Assembly: GCA_963930655.1 (NCBI GenBank)
Contig: OZ005618.1
Span: 9,322,001 to 9,386,000, forward strand
Source of the DNA: Myrica gale
Taxonomy: Eukaryota > Streptophyta > Magnoliopsida > Fagales > Myricaceae
DNA: 64,000 bases
Reading direction: 5' to 3'
Shown here piece after piece: positions 55,019-64,000 of this stretch. The stretch's first letter is position 1. The number at the start of each line of letters is the position of its first letter. The position numbers and the translations under genes were made by a program. The notes under the pieces are model-generated. The model was given only the letters and a program-made list of their open reading frames with translations, ran no database searches and was not told the DNA's origin.

Positions 55019-57209
55019 GTATGTTTGTGCGCGCGCAACCTTTACTTTCTCCATGTCATTGCTTATCAGTTTGAAATCCTCCTCAGTTTCTTACGTTGGA
55101 TTATATTTTCGTACTTTAAATTATACAATATACATTGAGTCTGGTAGAATTCAAATTACCTATTAATTTATTAATACAACAGTGGATCCTAAATTAATTA
55201 ATACAACAGTGAATATTTATAGGACCCGCATACTTTGGTGATGTTTGATACCCCAATATTTTGAGTATCAAAATTCTCTGTAAACCAAATACACTCCAAC
55301 ATTTTTAATATTTACACATATTTCAGACCTCTCACAAACCCTAATAAATTTAAATATCTAAAAGATTCTTAAATTTTTGGAAATATTCTCCTAAATATTG
55401 ACAAACAAACATCCATTTTATTTATCTATCTACACAAATTGGACAATTCAATTCTAGTAATAAATTATACTGTTAACAAAACTAATATTGTGTGGACACC
55501 TTCAAAATGTACCGGTGATATTTCCATTAAACAATGGCTTTAATTAAACTTGGGGTTTGGGTCTGCAACTTGCACAGTGGGGGCATAGGAAATGAGAAGA
55601 GACTCAGAAAAGGAGGAAGGATAGGATCCGAAGGGAATTCGAGGATCTTGGAAGAGGCTAGGGCAAGGATTCCCCCTATCCCACAAAAGGCGTCATCCCT
55701 CTTATGCCTTATGTTTTCTAATTAATGGGTGTCGGTCAAGTCGAGATCAACCGAGGATATGTTCGTTTCACACTTTTTTCAGGATTCTGAGTATATTCAC
55801 ACTACTACCACCGAACATATTCAGAATTCAAACACAAACACTAATACATTTTACACAATCTCCAACAACTTTTTAATTTTTTATTCAACATAAATTTTCT
55901 CTTTCTATATTTTTTCACATAACTCCAATATTTTTTTATTAAACAATTACATCAAATCATTTATCTCTACACTTTACACAAACACCAATAAAACACTATT
56001 CAACATAAATATTCACAACTTCTCTAAAATCCTACATTTTTACTCAAAACGAACATAACCGAGACAAAGTGAATCTCGACCGGCCCCTAACTGACCTATG
56101 TCGGTTTTTATAAAAATTGGGCCTGAAAACGAGCCTACCCCGAACTAGGCTGATCTTTTTTAGTTTGATTCGATCGGTATGAGATAGGCCGGACTATTTT
56201 CAGGCCAAGCGCGTGCACCTCTAGTTCCCACAACAATACCATAGATATAAGTCACTCTTTTTAAAGTTTTTGTTCATTTGGAATGTACAAATTTCTTATT
56301 GTAAGAGATTGTGAAAATATTTAGTAGCCTTTATTGGTTCGAAAAGTTTTCTAAGACAAATGAAGAGGATCAAAGCATTGAAAAGATTCTATGGAGAGAA
56401 AAATACATAATGTGGGTATAATGATATACTATATTACCCCTATTAATTACTAAACAATCTACATATTGTAAAATCCAATGTTATTGGTATTAATTGTTAG
56501 ATAATACAAGTTTCTCTCTAAATTGAACAATCTAATATAGGTAGCAAATGAAACAAAACCTTAATCAATCAAAACATAAATATGATGCTAATGAGACAAC
56601 TTTGTGAAATATATTTGGAGTATCGCAAACAATCATAGAGGTATATACTGACGGCGTATGATTGAAAACTACTTTTAATTGTTGACCCTATTGGGTCGGA
56701 AGACAAATTCCTAAAACGAATCGTTGATAGGGTATATTTTAAACCTCTCCAAAGAAGTGGATGTTTGGAAGATCAATTTCGTTGTTTGAAGCTAATCAGT
56801 ATCAGTTCCTTTGGCCGTCCACCAACTTGTTGCTGGTCCGTCGACGTGTGATGCCTCACATACCCTACTAATTTCCCCTTGCTCAGACCGTTTCCGGCGA
56901 TCTTTGGAGACACCTCCCTTGGACAGATCCAACACCCTTGCGCGTTCCGATTTGCTCCAATCCAAGCTCTTATATTGGCTGCCGCCCTATTTTGATCGAC
57001 TCCGATCGTGTTTTGCAGCCCACTCTAGTTTTTTGAGAGCGATTTTGTTACGAATTGAAGGCGTGGAAGTCTGGATCGTTGTATTTGTAGAGAAGTTTGA
57101 CAAAGGTGCGATCTTGGTAAAGGAAAGAGAGAGAATGGTAGAGAAGATGGCAGGGGCTACGGGAAGCAGTGGGGACCGAAGATTAATTGGCATGTGGGCA
57201 CCATAGACA
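55019..57209. other. Intergenic; MITE-like debris
   Basis: At about 55228-55410, 'gatgtttgata...gacaaacaaacatc' could be a decayed Tourist-like element. At 56085-56226 sequence ending 'gcgtgcacctctag' resembles a hAT terminus without a confirmed partner. At 56811-57206 (+) a 131-codon frame is open, but the product is unrecognised and its amino-acid texture is not convincing. Confidence 0.4.
55755..56060. mobile_element. Candidate MITE, about 306 bp
   Basis: The left end GGATATGTTCGTTT and the reverse complement of the right end, GGTTATGTTCGTTT, form a 14-bp TIR with one mismatch around an AT-rich, non-coding body. A 'ccgag' overlaps both edges, but the exact TSD cannot be set, so the superfamily is open. 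Confidence 0.6.
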
Positions 57210-57218
57210 TTAGTTGTT

Positions 57219-57477
57219 GGGGAAAAGTCATAGTTAGCCCCTTAAGTTTCAATTCGACGAATTTCATTTTTCATTTTTCATGAATTTTTTTTATAATTTT
57301 CTCTTGGAGGGGCATTTTGGTCATTTTGCATGATTTTCCGTCGGATTTGACGCCTAATTAAGACGGGGTTATAATTGATGATTTCCAAAAGTTATGGGCC
57401 TTAAATCGCCGAATTGAAACTTAAAGGGGCTATTTGATTTTTGGCCAAACTTATGGAGCTAACTATGACTTTAACCC
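57219..57477. mobile_element. Mutator-type MITE, 259 bp
   Basis: A perfect 9-bp TSD, ttagttgtt, lies at 57210-57218 and 57478-57486. The left end GGGGAAAAGTCATAGTTAGC pairs with the right end (reverse complement GGGTTAAAGTCATAGTTAGC), and inverted similarity continues through 'cccctt-aagtttcaattcg'. Non-coding. It lies about 100 bp upstream of the Gypsy element. Confidence 0.9.
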
Positions 57478-57585
57478 TTAGTTGTTTTTTTTTTTAACTT
57501 AGTAATTTTTACCGTTCAATCAAAGGGCCATGTGTTTGGGCCATTAGTGTCATCTGGATTTGGGTTGGGCTTAACCCAACCCAAC

Positions 57586-57800
57586 TGTCTTTCATCCAGC
57601 TCGTGTGATGTTCGTAAGGCAGGATGTATTCCTGTTTGGCAGTAGCTTTCGGCAAGAAATCAGAACGTGGAAAATAGAACATAGGAGGGTTGCTACCTCG
57701 AATCAGCAAGCTATCATGTATTTCATGTTTGAGAGAATATTTTAGTAACTTGCGGGAGTATTATTCAGTAACTTGCAGTTTACAATTCTAAATTATTACA
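57586..57800 (+). repeat. 5' LTR of the Gypsy element, internally deleted
   Basis: It starts tgtcttt and ends attaca before the PBS. It is highly similar to the 3' LTR from 'ctcgtgtgatgttcgta' onward (about 200 bp with about ten differences) but lacks about 80 bp near its start that the 3' LTR has. The start coordinate is approximate. Confidence 0.75.
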
Positions 57801-57803
57801 ATT

Positions 57804-57815
57804 TGGTATCAAAGC
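57804..57815 (+). other. Primer-binding site, initiator Met-tRNA
   Basis: TGGTATCAAAGC differs at one base from the complement of the plant initiator Met-tRNA 3' end (TGGTATCAGAGC) and lies 3 bp after the 5' LTR. Confidence 0.85.
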
Positions 57816-57829
57816 TGTACAATCCATTC

Positions 57830-60800
57830 ATGGCTGAGGGGAGTGGGCTATCATAATTGATGGAGTCCTTGGCTGAAGTAAAGAGGCAGCAGAAGATCCA
57901 GCAGCTGCAACAAGAGAGTTACCAAAGAATTCAGGAGAATCAGCAGAAATTTATGGAAAAGCTTAGTAAGTCAATTGGAGACCCTTACCGTGGGTTTACA
58001 GGCAGTTGTCTAGAATAGAGATCTGGGGGGTGGAGAGCAAGGTGCAGGTGGAGCAAGATTCCATAATCATAACCTAGAGCATGGAGGAGTGCATCTGAGG
58101 TTAGTGAAGTTAGATTTCCCAAAGTTTGCGAAGGAAAACCCATCGGGTTGGTTGTATCGAGCTAACCAATTCTTTTGCCATCAATCAAACCCAACCACAC
58201 CACATAATTTTAATTTTTTCCTTCCACATGGAGGGTAAGACCTTGATCTAGTTTCAAGAAGTGGAACAGACAGGTACAATAACAAGTTGGGATGCCTTTG
58301 CTAAGGCAATGCTTCTGAGGTTTGTGCCTAATACTTATGATGACCCTATGGAGAGCATGATGAAGCTAAGGCAAACAACTACTGTAGAGGAGTATAAGAG
58401 CCAATTTGAGGCTCTAACAAATAGACTGGGGGGGGGGGGGGGTTGGATGAGGGACATAAATTGAGTTGCTTCTTGAGTGGGCTAAAGAATAAGATTAGGT
58501 TAATGGTAAGGATTCTTAACCCCTTACGGGTTAGCTAGGATGCAAGAAGAGAATGTGATGATGGGAAGGAGAACCTCGAAACCTATATTGGGAGGTATGA
58601 CACCCAACACCAGCCACAAACAGAGCAACGTAGGGGTTAAACCGAAAGTGACAGTTCAAAAAATCACTCCCCAACAGATGAAGGAGATAAGAGAGAAATG
58701 TTTATGTTATTATTGTGAATCTAAATGGAATCCTCGACACAAATGCAGCAACCTTAAGCTATTCATGCTGGAGGGAAATGAGATGTTGAATGAACCACTA
58801 GAGCCTGGAGGGGCAGAAGAGGAGCTGATGGGTGATGAAGAGAATTTTGAAGTCGAAAAGGAGGAGTCGGGCATTTCTTTACATGCCATTACAGGATCGA
58901 CCTCTTCAAGAACCATGCAAATTAAAGGGAGAATTAATCACCAAGAGTGTGTGATTCTTATTGATAGTGGGAGCACCCACAACTTCTTGACCCAGGAGTT
59001 ATGAGAGCAGCAAGGCTGAAGGTTGACACTGACCACAAGTTAGTTGTAGCCGTGGCTAGTGGTGAAAGGGTGAAAAGTGAAGGGATATGCAGGGATGTGC
59101 GAGTAAAGTTGCAGGGTAGTGACTTTGTAGTGGATGCTTATGTGCTTGTGTTAGGGGGTTGTGACGTTGTTCTAGGAGTGCAATGGCTAAGCACCTTAGG
59201 AACCATATCTTGGAATTTTAGTGAGTTGACCATGCAGTTTAGTCACTTGGATAGGGAAGTAAAATTGAAAGGGTTGGTTCCTACCTCTTTCATGCAGGAT
59301 TCACAACAGCTAAGACTACCAAAAGGGGAGAAACGTGGGTTGATCCTACAGATGATTGGCAAGGCAAGGGCGTAGTAGAAAACCAAGAGGTGGAAGCGTT
59401 ACTCAGCAGATTTTCCTTGGTTTCTTAGGAACCTAAAGGACTGCCACCTCCACGCTCTCAAGACCATGCAATTCTCCTCAAGGAGGGCGCCCAACCTGTA
59501 AGTGTGAGACCTTATAGATATGTCTACTTCCAAAAGGATGAGATTGAGAAAATAGTGTGTGAGCTGTTGAAATCAGGTTTGATAAGGCCTTCACAAATCT
59601 CATTCTCATCACCTGTGTTGTCGATGCGCAAGGCTGATGGAAGTTGGAGGTTATGTGTTGATTATCAGACTCTAAACTATGTTACAGTTAAGGATATGTT
59701 CCCAATCCCCGTAATTGATGAACTAATGGATGAGTTAAACGGGGCTAAGGTGTTCTTTAAGCTAGATCTGCGATTTGGTTACCATCAGATCAGAGTCAAG
59801 GCTGACGATGCACCCAAGACAGCCTTTAGGACGCATGAAAGACCCAATGAGTTCTTAGTTATGCCCTTTGGGCTAACTAATGCTCCGTCTACCTTTCAAG
59901 CCCTTATGAACGAAGTGTTTAAGTTCGATTTGAGGAAATTTATTCTAGTCTTTTTTGGTGACATATTGGTGTAAAGCAAAGGGGAGGCTGAGCACTTACA
60001 ACACTTGGAAAATCACTTTAACTATTTTGCATCAGCATCAGCTCTTTGCTAAGAGATCCAAGTGTCGGTTTGCTTGTATAGAAATCGAATACCTAGGCCA
60101 TATAATTTAAGACCAAAGAGTAAGGGTTGATCCTATGAAGCTGCAATATATGGTTAGTTGGCCACAACCGAAGACTATTAAGTCCTTGCGAGGTTTTTGG
60201 GGCTGACAGGGTATTACCGTCAATTTATGCTAGGATATGGGTCTATTGCAGCAACTTTGACTCAATTATTGAAGAAAAGTGGGTTCAAGTGGACTGATGC
60301 CGCTACTGAGGTATTTTTGGAATTAAAGGCAGCAATCACTAACCCACTGGTCTTGGCTCTACCAAATTTTACTAAGGCATTCATAATTGAATGTGATGCC
60401 TCGGGTGTGGGCATAGGGGCAGTTCTGATGCAAGAAGAAAGGCTTATACCATTTTTCAGCTAAGCATTGAAGGGAATGATGCTAACCATGTCAACTTATG
60501 AGAGAGAGCTGCTAGCTCTCGTTAGTGCTATCAAGAAGTGGAGACCATACCTGCTGGGGCAAACCTTTAAGGTCAAAACCAACCAGCAAAGTCTCAAGCA
60601 CTTGCTGGAGCAAAAAATGGGTATCCTATTACAGCAAAAATGGATAACCAAATTGTTGGGCTACGATTTTGTGGTTGAATATAAGCAGGGCAGGGAGGAA
60701 CAAAGTAGCAGATGCCCTCTCTAGGAAGCATGAAGGTGAGGAGGAACAAGGAGAACTCATTGCCATTTTATTCCCAATAGCTGCATGGGTTGAAGATCTT

Positions 60801-61065
60801 AAATTCACTTATTCACAAGTCAAATTTAAGATCTATTGAACCATCTAAGGGAAGGAAAATTGGACCCATCGAAATATACCTTGGTTAATGGGGTGCTCTT
60901 ATATAGAGAAAAATGTATATAGGAGACAATCCTCCCCTCAAGGACAAAATTCTACATATGGCACATGACAGCCCTGTTGGGGGCCATTCGGAATATGAGA
61001 AAACTTATCAAAGGATAAAGAGAGACTTTTATTGGAGAGAGCTGAAGAGGGAGGTCAGCCTTTAC
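57830..61065 (+). pseudogene. Broken Gypsy Gag-Pol
   Basis: Gag begins near ATG 57830 and is interrupted; its capsid part (SWDAFAKAMLLRFVP, TVEEYKSQFEALTNRL) is followed by a G-run at about 58429-58442 where the frame slips. The CCHC-like knuckle is at about 58700. Protease has LIDSGSTHNFL (about 58950). RT has [33 protein letters not shown] and [13 protein letters not shown], but FFGDIL instead of the FxDD motif (about 59955), so a catalytic Asp is lost, and a stop follows at once (TAA, 59972). RNase H (ECDASGVGIGAVL, YERELLALVSAIKKW) carries a stop near 60461. Integrase keeps only the HHCC part (HMAHDSPVGGHSEYEKTYQR). Not functional. Confidence 0.9.
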
Positions 61066-61076
61066 ACCAACCCAAT

Positions 61077-61367
61077 TGTCTTTTCCAATTTCCAATCAAC
61101 GAGTAGATCTATAGGGCATAGACGAACACATACTTCACAAGTAATGCATTTATCAAAATATCCATCTCGTGTGATGTTCGTAGGGCAGGATATATTCTTG
61201 CTTGGCAGTAGCTTTCGGCAAGAAATCAGAACCTGGAAAATAGAACATAGGAGGGTTGCTACCTCGAATCAGCAAACTATCATGTATTTCATGTTTGAGA
61301 GAATATTTTAGTAACTTGTGGGAGTATTATTCAGTAAACTTGCAGTTTACAATTATAAATTGTTACA
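61077..61367 (+). repeat. 3' LTR of the Gypsy element
   Basis: It starts tgtctttt and ends gttaca, 291 bp. Its last 200 bp match the 5' LTR. The match breaks off after position 61367 ('gatttttagc'), which sets the right boundary. Confidence 0.8.
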
Positions 61368-63179
61368 GATTTTTAGCTCTTAGTTGTTGTTTTGTTTGGT
61401 TTGGCTCGTTGAGATGGGTGGCTTTTCTGGCCACTTGTTGGCCTTGTCGGGTCCCTAGTGGGCTTTGTTGTACTGTGTTTAGGTTGCCATGATGGAACTG
61501 GAAATGTTAAAAAATGGAGGGAGAATAGTATCGGGAGGCGAGGAACTATTGTGGAACGGATAGGTAGGGTGAGAGGAGGCACCTTGAGTAAAGAGCTCTT
61601 CACGGCTCAAAACAATCGAGTTATGGAGTCCATCGAGGAAGACAGGTCAAGGCCCTATGGTCAGAGATTGGGTCGAGGCCTTATGGTCAGAAATTGTCTT
61701 TGCTCAAGTATGAATTTCTGCGGAGTCCAACCCCTCGATAGTAAATGAAAGAGGTGAGTAAGTCCGGTCCTCTCTTGTTTCATAGAGATCTTAGATTGTG
61801 ATTGCTGAGGGCAATGATATTAATTGCTATTAAGTGTTTGACACATTTCCGCAATGAAAATCTCGTTTCGTTTTTCAGTTATTGTCTCTCTTCATTAACC
61901 TTACTCCGATAATACTGTCGCATTTTTCGTTAGGACCGTCTTGGTTGGCCGCGGGGCTGTTTTAGGTGTGCACAGGAGGATTTTCGTTTCCTCTTGCATC
62001 CACACCCCACACTGACATCCCACACCTATATAGGTGTGGGATGTTAGGGGTGGCTGTGTCGTTTGGGAGAGTCGGATACAACTCTCCCTAAGCAAGCGGT
62101 TGACAAGGGTTGTATCCCACTAAAGTTCATCATATACGGCAGTTTTCTTGGAAAAAATAAGGTGCGGCAATTCTTTTCTTTTTTTAACTCAAAGACTTAA
62201 TAGTTGTGTCTATGCTTGATTAGGACATCACGTCCAAAATAATAAAGATATATTTGTTCAGCACTAAATTTAACTCTTGATATACTTGATGGATTTTAAC
62301 TAGGATAATATTGAAATGGTTCCTGTTGTTTATAATGCTACTGGTTGTAACGGAAAATGTGCTTAATGTTTGTGACTTCCATTATTTTCAATCTGACATG
62401 GCCATGTGTTAAGGATATGGTCAATGTGATGGAACATATAAAAATGGCCATTGTTCATATATTTAAGGTCAGGTATAGTTTTATTTTCCCCTTTATTTGA
62501 AAATCCTTGATTGGGTTAGCTTTCAATTTTAAGATGTTGGAGTACTTATAGTTTGAAATTGGGAAACGTTGATTCTTTTCTATTCAATCCATGCAAGCTG
62601 GCATGACTTATGCCCTAAAATAATTAATTTTTATTTTTAGTTTACATTTTTGTTGCATTTTGACTAGGTCTAGTATTGGCTAGACTAAACTATTTCATCT
62701 TTATAACAAATTAATATAGTGTTTCACGAAGTTATTTATCAAATTTGAATTTGGCTCCAATCTCAATCTTCTCACCTTATGTACCTTTTATCTAGTAATA
62801 TGCCGCATTAAGGCTTTGAATTTAATCAAATTTTACACTCTATACCTAGTGTACCATATTCACGTAAAACATAGCTACTACTAGTAAGAATTTAAGAGTG
62901 GACCAGAAGGCCAACTTGCAAGCTTGATCATACCTTCTTTTTTTTTTCCCACAAAGTCAATTTGGTACTTGCACTGGTTAAAACTATCTAAACCAAGAGG
63001 GAATAGGTATAAAACAAAGAAAGAAAAATCTTTGCCAAATAGTTTAACTTTCATGTAGACCTCAACAACAACAATTCAATGTGAGATGATTAGAGAAAGG
63101 GTTAAGAAAAATTCTCACCGAAGCATAAATACACAATGTATCCGTCAGGGAAGAGACAATATAATCCTTTTATGGCTGT
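61368..63179. other. Intergenic; small repeats, no gene
   Basis: A short imperfect tandem pair occurs at about 61645-61696 ('ggccctatggtcagagattggg' type units). Open frames of 60-100 codons here are unrecognised. A perfect palindrome lies at 62016-62043. Beyond about 62.2 kb the sequence is AT-rich with nothing assignable. Confidence 0.45.
62016..62043. repeat. Perfect 28-bp palindrome
   Basis: Each 14-base half, catcccacacctat, is followed directly by its reverse complement, with no loop. Flanking 'ccacaccccacactga' and 'ttaggggtgg' are weakly inverted too. It could be a decayed MITE or a hairpin. Confidence 0.85.
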
Positions 63180-63489
63180 TGGTTTTATGGCTACTGCAAT
63201 AAATTCCAAGATATGGCAGTTGTTTTGAGAAACCGCCCTAATAATTTCCCAACAGCGGCGACCAGTAATCCTGCCACTTCAACTGCTATTACATCATATA
63301 TTTAGTGGCGATTGGTTTTTTGGCCATAGTAAAAACAATCAAGAGGCAGCGGCGGTTGCAGAAAAGTGCCGCACTATGTCTTTTCTAGTGGTGGCTAGCA
63401 ACACCGAAACTTCATAGTACATACAATGGCAGTTTTATTGGCCGCTGTTGAAAAACCAGCCGTTAAATTGGTAACTTTGTTGTAGTGTT
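63180..63489. mobile_element. CACTA-like 3' terminus with subterminal repeats
   Basis: GC-rich subterminal motifs ('gcggcgaccag', 'ggcagcggcggttgc', 'tggccgctgttg') recur over 300 bp of otherwise AT-rich DNA and end at ttgttgtagtg (63489), i.e. CACTACAACAA reversed. The motif set differs from that of the CACTA element at 47.9-48.8 kb, so this is another family. Its other end is not in the window. Confidence 0.6.
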
Positions 63490-64000
63490 GGAGTCAGTTT
63501 TTACCGTCTACTATTCACTCTATGGGGAAAATTTTTCGGGTAGAGCGATCTAGCTACGGTAACTTGAAAGAACCGCATTTGGATAAAGGATCACTAGCTA
63601 GCCTCCCCAATTTAAAGTGGAGGTTAGAAGCTCATAGAGATGATTGACAATGACCTGGAAGTTATTCTTCTTTAGCAATCAAATTTCATAGGATAAACTT
63701 AGTTTTCACTCTAAGCTAGCCAATGAGCCAAGCAAGTTGGATCGTGTGTGTTTCTATGGCCTAGCTACCATCTGTTGAACGGTGTTCAACTGCAATGATA
63801 ATTGTAAAAACTACATAATCAGGGTTGGAAGGATCAGTTGGCCTCAAGACCCTATTTGGTTTAAACAATGCATTCTGAACATGTCCAATTAGAGACAAAG
63901 CAGGGTGGGGTCTTTCTCCCATATGGCCATCTCAAGGATATCTCTAAGAGCTTTAAGATTTAAGACCAATAGAAAAAGGGTTTGAATTTCACAAAATGTT
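63490..64000. other. No feature seen
   Basis: Unassigned sequence to the window edge; no gene or paired transposon end was found. Confidence 0.5.

Larger units (their letters stand above)
57586..61367 (+). mobile_element. Ty3/Gypsy retrotransposon, internally deleted
   Basis: Two LTR-like repeats (57586-57800 and 61077-61367) flank an initiator-Met PBS and a gag-PR-RT-RH-IN order, which defines Gypsy. At 3782 bp it is short for the class because the integrase core and everything after the zinc-binding region are missing: the sequence runs from the HHCC part straight to the 3' LTR. The knuckle, YYCESKWNPRHKC, suits the chromovirus side of the family. No TSD is visible at the chosen ends. Confidence 0.85.

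Noticed and set aside
56811-57206. 131-codon open frame
   Set aside because: Looks open by composition; no recognisable motif, and no flanking splice or regulatory evidence. Kept only as a remark in the region entry.
61256-61748. Overlapping frames after the Gypsy element
   Set aside because: They begin in the 3' LTR and have no recognisable product.
1-64000. CRISPR arrays, operons, ribosome-binding sites, tRNA or rRNA genes
   Set aside because: The sequence is plant nuclear; none of the repeats has CRISPR geometry and no tRNA cloverleaf or rRNA sequence was recognised by eye.

Overview
The window is nuclear DNA from a flowering plant, most likely a woody eudicot. It shows GT-AG introns, an AT-rich background and a dense load of plant transposons: SIRE-like Copia, Gypsy, CACTA/EnSpm, Mutator-like, hAT and Tourist-like elements. 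The species cannot be read from the sequence. Only one gene looks complete and functional: an intronless 836-codon receptor kinase of the CrRLK1L family at 13101-15611 (+), closest to HERK1.

Layout, left to right. 1-1.9 kb is probably the first intron and 5' UTR exon of a minus-strand gene that leaves the window on the left. 3.1-10.6 kb is intergenic, with a Tourist-like MITE, a 701-bp hAT element built around a pyrimidine minisatellite, another Tourist-like MITE, a 373-bp tandem duplication and a 688-bp element with 15-bp terminal inverted repeats (TIRs). 10.6-16 kb is the HERK1 locus, with a probable 5' UTR intron. 17.4-18.7 kb holds two MITEs and a 378-bp hAT element with a perfect 8-bp target-site duplication (TSD). 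21.6-22.9 kb is a broken, intron-containing copy of the RNase P subunit RPP30. 23.8-30.2 kb is a nested structure: a hairpin-forming inverted duplication of about 276 bp, whose right arm was hit by a solo LTR (5-bp TSD) and by a 5253-bp Mutator-like element (10-bp TSD) that carries gene fragments. 32.9-35.0 kb is a second Mutator-like element, carrying a GRF zinc-finger gene remnant. 36.1-38.5 kb (-) is a phototropin kinase fragment joined to coding-like sequence of unknown origin. 38.6-44.15 kb (-) is a broken SIRE-like Copia element. 44.15-48.78 kb (+) is a decayed CACTA transposon with a recognisable 3' terminus. 53.1-55.0 kb (+) is a truncated ankyrin gene. 57.6-61.4 kb (+) is a broken Gypsy element with two LTRs. 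A second CACTA-like terminus lies at 63.2-63.5 kb.

How the parts relate. Apart from HERK1, the window is mostly a transposon accumulation zone. Insertion order can be read from nesting and target-site duplications, and several elements carry host gene pieces with introns retained, which points to DNA-level capture or segmental duplication rather than retrocopying. No autonomous transposon is intact: the Copia RT core is deleted, the Gypsy RT has lost a catalytic aspartate, and the CACTA transposase has a large deletion. All family assignments come from reading translations and motifs by eye; no database search was run.
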